A stretch of 64,000 bases of DNA from Brevibacillus porteri (GTDB lineage Bacteria; Bacillota; Bacilli; Brevibacillales; Brevibacillaceae): assembly GCF_003013475.1 (NCBI RefSeq), contig NZ_PXZO01000002.1:186001-250000 (forward strand), written 5' to 3'. The translations under genes and the position numbers were made by a program. This document shows positions 1 to 8,275 of this stretch, in pieces. The notes beneath the pieces are model-generated. The model was given only the letters and a program-made list of their open reading frames with translations. It ran no database searches and was not told the DNA's origin. Positions within the stretch are counted from its first letter, which is position 1. Every line of letters begins with the position of its first letter.

Positions 1-168
1 TTCTGTTTCCCCCGAAACAACTCGTTGTATCCTATCTAAGATTAAGTTTTTTGAAAGTTCCGATCTAACCTGGCCTTCCAAATACTCTTCCACTAAGGTG
101 AGGTGATCAGGTAAGCTTATTCGTAGTTTATCAGCTTTATCATCGAAAAAAATTTTGTAAGGTATCAT
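1..168 (-). CDS. Unknown protein, N-terminal part only (possible immunity protein)
   Basis: An open frame runs off the left edge. It starts at an ATG (166-168) preceded by a perfect AGGAGG ribosome binding site at 173-178. The 56 visible residues begin MIPYKIFFDDKADKLRIS and are acidic and hydrophilic, with no motif I recognise. It lies directly downstream, on the same strand, of what looks like the C-terminal tail of a secreted toxin, which is the usual place for an immunity gene. That role is inferred from position alone. Any small cytosolic protein would look the same from this fragment. Confidence 0.5.
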   Translation of the reverse strand, partial: MIPYKIFFDDKADKLRISLPDHLTLVEEYLEGQVRSELSKNLILDRIQRVVSGETE

Positions 169-183
169 AAGAATCCTCCTAGA

Positions 184-324
184 TTACGGTTCATAAATTG
201 GGTAAGCTGTAGTAATCCTTCCATCTTTGTCTAGCCACATTTCAATTTTAATGCCAGCTGAATGACTACCTTCCCATTTTTGTATCATTTCCGTTCCATT
301 TTTCTTTATGGAGGGAAATAGCAG
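184..324 (-). pseudogene. Orphan C-terminal fragment, toxin-domain-like
   Basis: The frame read from 324 down to the TAA at 184-186 gives a short peptide containing KKNGTEMIQKWEGSHSAG and ending DGRITTAYPIYEP. The in-frame TGA at 325-327 closes it upstream, and there is no start codon with a ribosome site at its head. The pattern of alternating charged and aromatic residues ending in AYPIYEP resembles the last strands of polymorphic-toxin C-terminal domains. The lack of an N-terminal part suggests a displaced or decayed toxin tip, the orphan-module type often left beside immunity genes. This is recognition by style only. Confidence 0.3.
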
Positions 325-484
325 TCATTACATCATCTGTTGACCTGTGTTTTGGAAAGAAGCTTGAGTTCTCACCCTTCCTGACATAAGATTCTCCACG
401 CTGAGTAAGACAGCGGCTTTTTTGCATGCAAAAGATCGTTTATGATAAGCTATCTTCCAATTGGAAAAGCAGGAGGAAACAAAC

Positions 485-937
485 ATGCAAAAAACAACAA
501 GCGCAAATGCGATACGCACCCTTTATGAGCAACTCATCACAGGCTGGAATGATCGCAGTGCTACCGGTATGTCCACTCCTTTTGCGACAGAAGGTGAATT
601 GATTGGCTTTGATGGCAGTCAGATCATTGGGCGTGACGAGATTTTCAGTCATCTCGACGAAATTTTCTCCCATCATCAAACACCACCCTTTGTCTATAAA
701 ATCCGGTCGTTACGGTTGTTGAGCGAAGAAGTTGGTATCGTCCGAGCAATAGCAGGCATGATTCCACCAGGAAAAAGCGAGTTGGACCCCGCATTGAATA
801 CGCATCAGACGCTCGTAGCGGCAAAGCAAGGAGACAAATGGAAAGTCACACTCTTTCAAAATACCCCTGCTCAGTTCCACGGTAGACCCGAGCTAGTCGA
901 GCAGTTTACAGAAGAGCTGCGGCAAGGGTTGCTTTAA
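485..937 (+). CDS. SgcJ/EcaC-type NTF2-like protein
   Basis: A 150-residue protein of the SnoaL/NTF2-like fold in the SgcJ/EcaC family, cone-shaped small-molecule-binding domains of mostly unknown substrate. Family features seen are the N-terminal helix with LYEQLITGWNDRSA, the segment FATEGELIGFDGSQIIG, and the late strand pattern WKVTLFQNTPAQFHGRPE typical of this subgroup. The start is the ATG at 485 because AGGAGG sits at 471-476. An upstream in-frame TTG at 461 would place that site inside the gene. It is a single-gene unit followed by a hairpin at 948-978. It is probably cytosolic: no signal peptide is seen. Confidence 0.75.
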   Translation: MQKTTSANAIRTLYEQLITGWNDRSATGMSTPFATEGELIGFDGSQIIGRDEIFSHLDEIFSHHQTPPFVYKIRSLRLLSEEVGIVRAIAGMIPPGKSELDPALNTHQTLVAAKQGDKWKVTLFQNTPAQFHGRPELVEQFTEELRQGLL

Positions 938-947
938 AGAGGGACTT

Positions 948-978
948 ACGCATCATGCATCATGCAGTATGCGTTTTA
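948..978 (+). terminator. Terminator-like hairpin after the NTF2-like gene
   Basis: ACGCAT (948-953) pairs with ATGCGT (969-974) and is followed by a short T run. The loop is itself partly palindromic (TGCATCATGCA). Confidence 0.5.
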
Positions 979-1023
979 CGAAATGGAAGTCACTTTGAAT
1001 GTTTGAAAATGGTGTATGAATGC

Positions 1024-1074
1024 GAATAAAGATGCCTCCAGTAACCTGTTGCATACAAGGTCAATGGAGGCATC
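1024..1074 (-). terminator. Terminator of the metE-thioesterase unit
   Basis: A perfect 10-bp stem (1031-1040 with 1065-1074, GATGCCTCCA/TGGAGGCATC), followed on the minus strand by TTTATT. It lies just after the thioesterase stop. Confidence 0.7.
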
Positions 1075-1081
1075 GTCTTCT

Positions 1082-1558
1082 TTACATCTCTACCTTACGC
1101 TTTCTTCTCAATTCATGGCGTTCCTTTGCTTTTTCATACTGTATGCGCTCTTCTTCTGTATCAGGAATGACACCAGGTACGATCGTCGGCTTTCCTTGAT
1201 CGTCGAGGGCAATCATCGTCAGATACGCACGTGCTGTCATGCGCTTTTCCCCCGTCAACAAGTTCTCCGCTTCCACTCTCACGAATACCTCCATCGATGT
1301 CTTATGAGTCCAGGTGACATAGGCCTCCAGGTTGATCGCTTCCCCTGTTTTGATTGGTGCGAGAAAATCGAAGGAATCACTGGACGCAGTGACAACAGGT
1401 TTACGGCAATGTCGCATGGCTGCGATGCAGGCGATCTTGTCTACATATGCCATGACTTTCCCGCCGAAAATGGTATGGTGGTGATTGGTATCCGGTGGCA
1501 AGACGAGATCAGTCAAAAAGGTTCTCGATTGTTGGATCGGTCGTGCTTCTGTCATCAT
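1082..1558 (-). CDS. Hotdog-fold acyl-CoA thioesterase (YkhA-type)
   Basis: A 158-residue thioesterase of the acyl-CoA hydrolase (4HBT, YciA/YkhA-like) family, which hydrolyses acyl-CoA to free acid and CoA in the cytosol. The hotdog signature NHHHTIFGGKVMAYVDKIA is present, as are the later strands TGEAINLEAYVTWTHKTSMEV and TGEKRMTARAYLTMIALDD. I place the start at the ATG pair at 1553-1558, because GAGGAG lies 8 bases upstream. An upstream ATG at 1576 is possible. It follows metE at a 32-base distance and ends in a strong terminator, so it is probably cotranscribed with metE and indirectly under the B12 riboswitch. No metabolic link to methionine is evident. Confidence 0.8.
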   Translation of the reverse strand: MMTEARPIQQSRTFLTDLVLPPDTNHHHTIFGGKVMAYVDKIACIAAMRHCRKPVVTASSDSFDFLAPIKTGEAINLEAYVTWTHKTSMEVFVRVEAENLLTGEKRMTARAYLTMIALDDQGKPTIVPGVIPDTEEERIQYEKAKERHELRRKRKVEM

Positions 1559-1590
1559 TTGTGTGGCTCCTCTCATCGTGTGCACCTTCC

Positions 1591-3873
1591 CTACTGGGAT
1601 GTCAAACGATTCCGAATCGCCTTCGTTGCCGCAACCATGTTTCGTAATGACTGAACGGTTTCTTCTCTCCCTCTTGTCTTCAGCCCGCAATCTGGGTTAA
1701 TCCAAAATTGATCGGGTGGAAGTACTTGTACACCCCGTGCTACCATATCTTCCATTTCTGAGACAGCTGGAATTCGGGGGCTATGGATATCATATACGCC
1801 GAGCCCGATGCCTTTGTCATACGTACCTGTTTCGAACACAGACACGAGCTCTCCATGGCTGCGGGAAGTCTCAATCGAAATTACATCGGCATCGAGTTCG
1901 CTGATGACATCCATAAAATCATGGAATTCGCAATAGCACATATGGGTATGAATTTGGGTGCTTGGTGCAACGGTAGAGGTCGCTAGACGAAACGCTCTGA
2001 CGGCCCATTCGAGATAAGCTGCTTGCTCTTCTTTTTTGAGCGGCAATCCTTCGCGCAGTGCTGGTTCATCGACTTGGATCATGAGAATACCCGCCTCTTC
2101 CAAGGCTTCTACTTCTTTTCGCAATGCCAAGGCGATTTGCTCGCACACTTCTTGTCTGGAGACATCGACCCGCGCGAACGACCAATTCAAAATGGTCGCT
2201 GGACCAGTTAACATACCCTTCATTGGTTTGTCCGTCAATGATTTTGCATACACACTTTCTTTGACTGTCATTGGTGCAACAAACTCCACATCTCCGTAAA
2301 TAACAGGTGGCTTTACGCAACGGGAGCCATACGACTGCACCCAGCCATTTTTCGTGAACAAAAAGCCATCGAGCTTTTCTCCAAAATATTCGACCATATC
2401 TGTTCGTTCGAACTCCCCATGGACGAGGACATCCAGACCGAGCTCTTCTTGTATATCGATCCATTCCTTGATTTGCGCTTGAATGAAAGCATCATATTGC
2501 TCCGCTGCCCAGTTACCTTTTTTAAACTGTTGTCGGGCTTGGCGAACCTCTGACGTCTGCGGGAAGCTACCAATTGTGGTCGTTGGCAGCAGTGGCAACT
2601 TCCACGTATTTTGTTGAATCTCACGACGTTCTTGGTATGGAACGCTTCTTTCAGGTTTTCCAGCTGCCATTTGGCGTAGCTCATTCTTCACTTCTTGACG
2701 ATTCCTCGCTGGGGATAGTGCCAGCTTGAGCAAGTCCGCTTCATTTTGAGCAATCTCTTTTGAAATGACATACTTACCATATCGGAATCCTTGGACTAAA
2801 AGCTGTACTTCCCCCAACTTTTCATCCGCAAATGCCAATGCAGGCATGACTTCCTCCGGCAAGTCCTTCTCTGCTTCAACCGATACTGGTACGTGCAATA
2901 AGCTACTGGACGGCTGCAACCACAGCTTTTCGAGTGGAACAATCTCGGAAATTTCTTTGACCAGTTCCCACTTCTCCTCAATCGATGCACGCCATATGTT
3001 TCGACCGTCGATGATTCCCGCTGCGAGAATCTTGTCTGCTGGAAACCCGTGTGTTTTGAGACTGGTCAGATTACGCTTCGCTCCGTGTACAAAGTCAAGA
3101 CCGATTCCTTTTACCGGTAAGGAAACTAGCTCCTCATACCAATCCACCGCTTCAAAATAGGTTTGCAGCATGCACTGGAGATGCGGTAGTGCTTGACCGA
3201 TTTGCGTATAGATACGTTTGATGATGGCGCGATCATACACCGAGACATCCAGTACAAATGCAGGCTCATCGATTTGCACCCATTCCACGCCGTGCAGCTC
3301 CAACTCCCGGAGAACGTCTATGTAAAGCGGAACGAGTTGATCCACGATGGGCTCAAATTCGTTTTTCTCATATCCTTTGGACAATTTGACAAACGTATAC
3401 GGGCCTACAATGACAGGCTTTCCGATGATCCCAAACTTTTCTTTGGCCTCCAAATATGCCTGGAGAGGCTTGTTCTCCGTAATGGATGGTTGGCGTTCAC
3501 CGAACTCCGGGACGATATAATGGTAGTTCGTGTTAAACCATTTCGTCATTTCACTGGCGACAGCTTCCTTCGAACCGCGAGCCATGGCGAAGTATGTGGC
3601 TAACGAAACCGGGCCACCCTCGTATTCATAACGCTTGGGGATCATTCCAAACATCACAGCCATATCCAGCATGTGATCGTAGTTCGTAAAGTCACCCACA
3701 GGGATCAGCTCGACCCCTTTTTCCTGCTGACTCAGTAGATGTTGATGACGGATTTGTTCCATTTGCTGCTCCAAGCTCACCTCATCGATGGTGCCTGCCC
3801 AAAATGCTTCCAATGCCTTTTTCCACTCGCGGTTCTTCCCGATCCGTGGATATCCCAAATTGCTGCTTTTCAT
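1591..3873 (-). CDS. metE: Cobalamin-independent methionine synthase
   Basis: 5-methyltetrahydropteroyltriglutamate-homocysteine methyltransferase, the last step of methionine synthesis without B12. The 760 residues match the usual MetE length. The N-terminal half begins SNLGYPRIGKNREWKKALE. The C-terminal catalytic barrel carries LPTTTIGSFPQT and the zinc ligands in HTHMCYCEF and NPDCGLKTRG, plus the conserved GEFERTDMVEYF. The start is the ATG at 3873, which has GAGAGGAAG just upstream. A cobalamin riboswitch with its own terminator lies between promoter and gene, so expression is expected only when B12 is scarce. No truncation is seen. Confidence 0.97.
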   Translation of the reverse strand: MKSSNLGYPRIGKNREWKKALEAFWAGTIDEVSLEQQMEQIRHQHLLSQQEKGVELIPVGDFTNYDHMLDMAVMFGMIPKRYEYEGGPVSLATYFAMARGSKEAVASEMTKWFNTNYHYIVPEFGERQPSITENKPLQAYLEAKEKFGIIGKPVIVGPYTFVKLSKGYEKNEFEPIVDQLVPLYIDVLRELELHGVEWVQIDEPAFVLDVSVYDRAIIKRIYTQIGQALPHLQCMLQTYFEAVDWYEELVSLPVKGIGLDFVHGAKRNLTSLKTHGFPADKILAAGIIDGRNIWRASIEEKWELVKEISEIVPLEKLWLQPSSSLLHVPVSVEAEKDLPEEVMPALAFADEKLGEVQLLVQGFRYGKYVISKEIAQNEADLLKLALSPARNRQEVKNELRQMAAGKPERSVPYQERREIQQNTWKLPLLPTTTIGSFPQTSEVRQARQQFKKGNWAAEQYDAFIQAQIKEWIDIQEELGLDVLVHGEFERTDMVEYFGEKLDGFLFTKNGWVQSYGSRCVKPPVIYGDVEFVAPMTVKESVYAKSLTDKPMKGMLTGPATILNWSFARVDVSRQEVCEQIALALRKEVEALEEAGILMIQVDEPALREGLPLKKEEQAAYLEWAVRAFRLATSTVAPSTQIHTHMCYCEFHDFMDVISELDADVISIETSRSHGELVSVFETGTYDKGIGLGVYDIHSPRIPAVSEMEDMVARGVQVLPPDQFWINPDCGLKTRGREETVQSLRNMVAATKAIRNRLTSQ

Positions 3874-3921
3874 GAGCTTCCTCTCCATTCTTTATTCGAT
3901 CTTGATTTGAATCCGCCCAAT

Positions 3922-3963
3922 AAAAAAGGCATCTCCAACGATCAAAAAGAACGTTAGAAATGC
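3922..3963 (-). terminator. Riboswitch-controlled terminator upstream of metE
   Basis: A long stem pairs 3951-3963 with 3928-3940 (GGCATTTCTAACG with CGTTGGAGATGCC in the RNA). It is followed by six U and lies between the B12 aptamer and the metE ribosome site. It is the expected off-state of the expression platform. Confidence 0.85.
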
Positions 3964-3998
3964 CAAATAAGCACTGAGATCACAGCATCCTAACACCT

Positions 3999-4205
3999 CC
4001 CTATCTCCCGTAGGTTAAGCAGTGTCGTCGAAACAGGCAGGTCTCCTGACTTTGGGATCATCATCTGCACATGCCTTCCCAATCCGTTTGGATCAGTGGC
4101 TGAAAAATGTGCCGACTCCCCTCTTACAGTGGCGGGACCGTGTCGGATTCTCACCGACTTCCCTTTTCATCCTTGGTCAAGCTTGATGACCAAAGAACCT
4201 GTTTC
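3999..4205 (-). promoter_or_regulatory. Cobalamin (B12) riboswitch, metE leader
   Basis: The RNA reads 4205 to 3999. Closing helix P1 is visible as GAAACAGG (4198-4205) pairing with CCUGUUUC (4030-4037). The B12 box AGUCAGGAGACCUGCC spans about 4036-4051. The core GCCACUG lies next to UCCCG (about 4127-4137), with the conserved GUCGGUGAGAAUCCGAC arm just upstream. Downstream, a small hairpin (CCUA-CGGGAGA-UAGG) offers CGGGA to pair with UCCCG, the kissing-loop contact known for this class. Binding of adenosyl- or related cobalamin should favour the terminator at 3922-3963 and shut off metE. Confidence 0.93.
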
Positions 4206-4264
4206 CACTCTTATGAAATTGTCATGGTTCTGTGAAGTGCCCCCCATAAACTAGCAGGGCAGCA

Positions 4265-4303
4265 TACTGTTCATACAGTAACACAGAATCCATTTTTTGT
4301 CAT
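4265..4303 (-). promoter_or_regulatory. Promoter with inverted repeat, metE leader
   Basis: On the minus strand ATGACA (4298-4303) and TACTGT (4275-4280) are 17 bases apart and could be -35 and -10 elements. The -10 is one arm of a perfect 6-4-6 inverted repeat (TACTGT-TCAT-ACAGTA on the plus strand, 4265-4280), a plausible operator. No regulator can be named. Confidence 0.4.
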
Positions 4304-4304
4304 A

Positions 4305-5255
4305 CTAAAATTTAAAATCATCATCGGTTAACGGCTCTACGTTTAGCGTGCGGACATAACCATTTCCTTTTTTCGAGAAGAAGTCATGCTGCTTCGTCTG
4401 CGTGCGAATGCCGTTCAGTACGATCGGGTTCACTTCTTCCTCTGGGAATAACGGGTCCAGCCCCAGATTCATCAATGCTTTGTTCGCGTTGTAACGCACG
4501 TACACATGAACCTCGTCAGCCAATCCGATTTCCGTATACAACGAAGTCGTATAGGCCTCTTCATTTTCTTGCAGCTCATGCAAAAGGGCATACAGATCCT
4601 CTTTTGCTGCGGTCTGCTCGACCACGCTCAGACCTTGATATACTTCTTGCGCGAGAACGCCGACATAGAGTCCGTGGATGCTCTCGTCGCGAACAATCAG
4701 GTCGATAATTTCCCCGCTGCTTGTCATCTTTCCTTGCCCCGCCAAATAGAGCGGATAGAAGAAGCCGCTGTAAAACAGATAGCTTTCCAGGAAGACAGAG
4801 GCTACCATCGCCATGTACAAGTCTTTCGGTTTCTCAATTTCTTGATAGCGTTTCGAGATGAGGGCCGCTTTCTTTTGCAGATGCGGGTTGTTTTCCACCC
4901 ATGAAAAAATACCGTCAATCTCTTCTGTCGATGCCAGCGTTGTAAAAATACTGCTGTACGATTTGGCATGGATTTGCTCCATCATGCCCATGAAGGCGAG
5001 AACCGCTTTTCTTTGCAGTCCATCGACATGCTCCATGATCTTCGGCATCCCTACTCCACCCTGGACCGTATCCAGCAAGGTGAGACCGCCCAATACTTTT
5101 TTATACGTGTCCCGTTCAGTCGCACTGAGCTCCATCCAGGACATCTTGTCATCTGACAGTGGAATCTCATCATCCGTCCAGAACTGCATGATGTTCTGAT
5201 TCCAAAACGTCATCGTAAAATCGTCGTCCGGCCTGTTCCAATTGACTGCTTTCAT
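4305..5255 (-). CDS. nrdF: Class Ib ribonucleotide reductase, small subunit
   Basis: The radical-bearing beta subunit that supplies the tyrosyl radical for ribonucleotide reduction. The 316 residues carry the dimetal ligands in [12 protein letters not shown] (Glu and His, with the radical Tyr close by), [11 protein letters not shown] and [12 protein letters not shown]. The start is the ATG at 5255, with GAGGA upstream. It is last in nrdI-nrdE-nrdF, 55 bases after nrdE. With NrdI present this is expected to be the Mn/Fe class Ib enzyme. The operon is under a B12 riboswitch, implying that a B12-dependent class II enzyme (NrdJ) exists elsewhere in the genome. Confidence 0.95.
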   Translation of the reverse strand: MKAVNWNRPDDDFTMTFWNQNIMQFWTDDEIPLSDDKMSWMELSATERDTYKKVLGGLTLLDTVQGGVGMPKIMEHVDGLQRKAVLAFMGMMEQIHAKSYSSIFTTLASTEEIDGIFSWVENNPHLQKKAALISKRYQEIEKPKDLYMAMVASVFLESYLFYSGFFYPLYLAGQGKMTSSGEIIDLIVRDESIHGLYVGVLAQEVYQGLSVVEQTAAKEDLYALLHELQENEEAYTTSLYTEIGLADEVHVYVRYNANKALMNLGLDPLFPEEEVNPIVLNGIRTQTKQHDFFSKKGNGYVRTLNVEPLTDDDFKF

Positions 5256-5310
5256 ATGGCGTTCCTCTTCTCTTTTTGCTTGATGCTTTTCCTTTTGTGA
5301 AGCTCGTTCA

Positions 5311-7395
5311 CTAAATCGCGCAGCTAATGCACTCTTCTACAGTCAAATGCTTCGTACGCGTATAGTAGAGTGACTTCAGACCTTTTTTCGCTGCGTAAAT
5401 GTAATAGCGAGCCAGTTCTCTGGTTGAAATATTGCTGTTCACGTGCAGCACCGTCGAAATTCCTTGGTCAATGTGCTCTTGAATTTCGGCAATCAGATCA
5501 ATCACTTTGAATTGATCGATCACATACGCCGATTTGTAGTAAAAATAGTTTTCCTGCGACAAGTACGGCATCGGGTAATACGTCGTAGAGTTGGCATACG
5601 TTCTCGTTTCGATGTGCTCAACGATTGGCATCACACTAGAAGTCGCATTCTGAATGTAGGAAATACTCTGTGTCGGTGCAATCGCCAAACGGTACGCATG
5701 GTAGACGCCATGCTTTTGCACCTTTTGCTGTAGTTCCGCCCAATCCTCTGACGTCGGAATGTGCATTCCTTCAAAGAGAAGCTTTGCTTTTTCCGTCCGC
5801 GGGCTGTAATCGTTCGTCAAATACTTGTTAAAATAAGTGCCTTTTGCGTATTCCGATTGTTCAAAGCCCAAGAAGGTCTTGCCTGTTTCCTTGGCAATTT
5901 CCATGCTTTTTTCCAAGGAGTAGAAGTTCATCATCATGAAAAACGTACGAGCGAAATCCTTGGCTTCTTCACTTTCGTAAGCGATTCTGTTCTTTGCCAG
6001 ATAACCGTTCAGGTTCATCGCACCGAGACCTACTGAGTGCAGCTCACTATTTGCCTTTTGAACGCCTGGAGCGTTTTCTACACGCGTCATGTCACTCACG
6101 GCTGTAATGGCTTCGATTCCTTCGTGGACGGATTCACGGATCATTTTGCGTTCCATCACGTTGACGATATTGAGCGATGCCAGATTGCAGCTAATATCGC
6201 GACGGATGATATCCATCTCGCCGTAATTGGTGATCGTCGAAGTCTCCTGCAGCTGGAAGATTTCCGTGCACAGGTTGGACATTTTCACCGAACCGAGATC
6301 TTTCAGTGCATGGTTGTTGTTCGCATTCGTTTTGTTCATGATGTACGGATAGCCCGATTCCATTTGAATCATCGCGATTTTGGTCAACATCTCGCGTGCA
6401 CTCATTACGGTCTTTTTCTTGATGCGATCGTTTGCCAAGAGCTCCTCGTACATGTCATCGAGGTCCATATCATCCAGATGCACGCCGTATTCTTTGTACA
6501 CGGAGTACGGAGCAAACACATTCAATGGCTTGTTTTCCTCAGCCAGCTTGTAGAACACGTTTGGTACGATCAGGCCGATGGACAATGTTTTGATGCGTGC
6601 TTTTTCATCGGCATTGATCTTTTTGCAATCGAGAAACTCGTTGATATCCCAACCGAAGATGTTGTAATACGCTGCACCAGAGCCTTTACGTTGCCCCATT
6701 TGATCTGCGTAGGAAAACGCATCTTCCAACAGCTTGAGAACGGGCATAACACCTTTTGCTGCGCCCTCGACGCCTTTGATCGGCTCTCCTCGTCCGCGGA
6801 GCTTGGACAAGTTCACAGCCACACCGCCGCCAATTTTGGATAGCTGCATACAAGTTCCCAAAATAAAGTTGATGGAGTTCAGTGAATCATCCATTTCGAG
6901 CAAGAAGCAGGAGACCATTTCTCCACGGCGGCTTTTGCCTGCATTCAGGAAGGTTGGTGTCGCTGGTTGCAAGCGTTGATCCATCATGGATACTGTCAAA
7001 CGCTTGGCGAGCTCAAAGTCACCTTGTCCAAGGGACAGTGCCACAACGGCCACCCGGTCTGGATACTGCTCCAAATACATCGATTTATCGTTCGTTTTCA
7101 AAGCGTAATCTTTATAAAATTTGGAGATAGCCATGTACGAAGCAAATTGAAAATCAGCGTCATAGGCCAAACGGTAAACTTCATCGACCTGCTCAACAGT
7201 GTATGTTTCATAGACGTTTTCATAGAAGTCATTCTCGATCAAATAGTCCATGCGCTCTTTGACACTGCCAAAAGTCATCGTATTGGACTGCACTTCTTCC
7301 ATGAAGACCGCGACCGCTTCCCGATCCTTTTCCAGTTGATAAAATCCGTCATTGCCACGCTGCATCAGTTCGTTGTTCAATTCAATATGCCGCAA
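5311..7395 (-). CDS. nrdE: Class Ib ribonucleotide reductase, large subunit
   Basis: Catalytic alpha subunit reducing ribonucleoside diphosphates. Family landmarks read in order are [11 protein letters not shown] near the start, [20 protein letters not shown] with a redox Cys, [28 protein letters not shown] and [10 protein letters not shown] around the active site, [16 protein letters not shown], and the C-terminal redox pair CISC. I choose the TTG at 7393-7395, overlapping the end of nrdI, because GGGTGG lies just upstream and 694 residues fit the roughly 700 of known NrdE. The longer frame back to 7452 would add residues that only mirror nrdI. The TTG start and 14-base overlap suggest translational coupling. 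Confidence 0.93.
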   Translation of the reverse strand: MRHIELNNELMQRGNDGFYQLEKDREAVAVFMEEVQSNTMTFGSVKERMDYLIENDFYENVYETYTVEQVDEVYRLAYDADFQFASYMAISKFYKDYALKTNDKSMYLEQYPDRVAVVALSLGQGDFELAKRLTVSMMDQRLQPATPTFLNAGKSRRGEMVSCFLLEMDDSLNSINFILGTCMQLSKIGGGVAVNLSKLRGRGEPIKGVEGAAKGVMPVLKLLEDAFSYADQMGQRKGSGAAYYNIFGWDINEFLDCKKINADEKARIKTLSIGLIVPNVFYKLAEENKPLNVFAPYSVYKEYGVHLDDMDLDDMYEELLANDRIKKKTVMSAREMLTKIAMIQMESGYPYIMNKTNANNNHALKDLGSVKMSNLCTEIFQLQETSTITNYGEMDIIRRDISCNLASLNIVNVMERKMIRESVHEGIEAITAVSDMTRVENAPGVQKANSELHSVGLGAMNLNGYLAKNRIAYESEEAKDFARTFFMMMNFYSLEKSMEIAKETGKTFLGFEQSEYAKGTYFNKYLTNDYSPRTEKAKLLFEGMHIPTSEDWAELQQKVQKHGVYHAYRLAIAPTQSISYIQNATSSVMPIVEHIETRTYANSTTYYPMPYLSQENYFYYKSAYVIDQFKVIDLIAEIQEHIDQGISTVLHVNSNISTRELARYYIYAAKKGLKSLYYTRTKHLTVEECISCAI

Positions 7396-7750
7396 TTGCT
7401 GCCACCCCACTCGTAAATTGTTCCACGTCACGGCCGGTACCGGACAGTTCAAATTTAGAAATCACCGGAACGCCATATTGGCTCGCGATCGTATCCGCGC
7501 TTTTGGCAAAGCTGGTTCCCCAGTTGCGGTTACCGCTGGCGGATACTCCCCGCAGATGGACATGATTTCGCTTCAGGAACGTCGCCACCTTCTCCGGCAC
7601 TTGTCCGAATCCCGTCGTGTATGTTATCAAAATGAATGGCTCGTCCAACACCATATCTTGATCAATTTCCACATGTGGCAAATTAATTTTGTTGACGAAT
7701 CTTCGGACGTTTCCTGTTTTTGAATCATAAGCGATTAGCATGTCCCTCAT
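7382..7750 (-). CDS. nrdI: NrdI flavodoxin-like protein
   Basis: A 122-residue flavoprotein that activates the dimanganese cofactor of NrdF. The FMN-binding phosphate loop IAYDSKTGNVRRF is at the N-terminus, and TYTTGFGQVPEKV and SGNRNWGTSFAKSAD complete the family pattern. The ATG at 7750 follows GGGGATAGG. An ATG three codons later (7741), aligning with MLIAYDSKTGN in relatives, is an alternative. It is first in the nrdIEF operon, directly behind a B12 riboswitch, and overlaps the start of nrdE. Confidence 0.92.
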   Translation of the reverse strand: MRDMLIAYDSKTGNVRRFVNKINLPHVEIDQDMVLDEPFILITYTTGFGQVPEKVATFLKRNHVHLRGVSASGNRNWGTSFAKSADTIASQYGVPVISKFELSGTGRDVEQFTSGVAAIAAY

Positions 7751-7793
7751 CCTATCCCCTGCTATTTTTACTCTGTATGTATGTTATTTAGCC

Positions 7794-7832
7794 AAAGTAA
7801 AAGCGCATCCGACGTTTACATGCCGAATGCGC
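7794..7832 (-). terminator. Riboswitch-controlled terminator upstream of nrdI
   Basis: In the RNA GCGCATTCGGC pairs with GTCGGATGCGC (7803-7832, with G-U pairs), followed by UUUUACUUU. It lies between the second B12 aptamer and nrdI. Confidence 0.8.
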
Positions 7833-7885
7833 GTGATGACTTCCATCTAGCAATTCGCCAATACGAATTGCGCGCTCGAACACTT

Positions 7886-8094
7886 CCCTATCTCCCGTAG
7901 GTTAAACAGTGCAAGCGGTTAGGCAGGTCTCCTGGCTTTAGGATCATCGCTCCATTTTCACCTTCCCGATCCCTCAAGATCAGTGGCATTCTTTCCCCAA
8001 ATGGAACTCTCTCATTACAGTGGCGGGACCGCGTCGGATTCTCACCGACTTCCCTATTAAGTCTACCAAATCTGGCTGGTAAACACCTCACCGC
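7886..8094 (-). promoter_or_regulatory. Cobalamin (B12) riboswitch, nrdIEF leader
   Basis: The RNA reads 8094 to 7886. The closing helix pairs 8086-8094 (GCGGUGAGG) with 7915-7923 (CCUAACCGC, one mismatch). The B12 box GCCAGGAGACCUGCC is at about 7922-7937, the core GCCACUG plus UCCCG at about 8018-8028, and the GUCGGUGAGAAUCCGAC arm is present. The segment 7886-7911 is identical at 25 of 26 positions to 3999-4024 of the metE riboswitch. It holds the CGGGA hairpin that can kiss UCCCG. It should repress the B12-independent reductase when cobalamin is plentiful. Confidence 0.93.
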
Positions 8095-8118
8095 ATCAAT
8101 ATGTAGTTGGTAAAACTT

Positions 8119-8147
8119 ACTTTACCTCAATATATCGTAGGAGTCAA
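8119..8147 (-). promoter_or_regulatory. Sigma-A-type promoter for the nrdIEF leader
   Basis: TTGACT (8142-8147) and TAAAGT (8119-8124) on the minus strand with exactly 17 bases between. Transcription would begin about 20 bases before the riboswitch closing helix. Confidence 0.65.
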
Positions 8148-8196
8148 GCTCAGTATGCGCTCTTTTCGAAAACTAACTATTCTCCTTTTTCGGCTA

Positions 8197-8226
8197 TTGC
8201 CAATCTCTGGTTATCGTTCATATAAT
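8197..8226 (+). promoter_or_regulatory. Sigma-A-type promoter for the esterase
   Basis: TTGCCA (8197-8202) and a perfect TATAAT (8221-8226) with an 18-base spacer, about 50 bases before the esterase start. Confidence 0.65.
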
Positions 8227-8275
8227 AGATTTTGTGTGCGTTGGTTAGCCTTGGATAGATTGGAGAGTAGCCCTA

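Noticed and set aside
7396-7452. ATG at 7452 as the start of nrdE
   Set aside because: It lies well inside nrdI and adds residues not found in NrdE proteins; the TTG at 7395 has a ribosome site and gives the right length.
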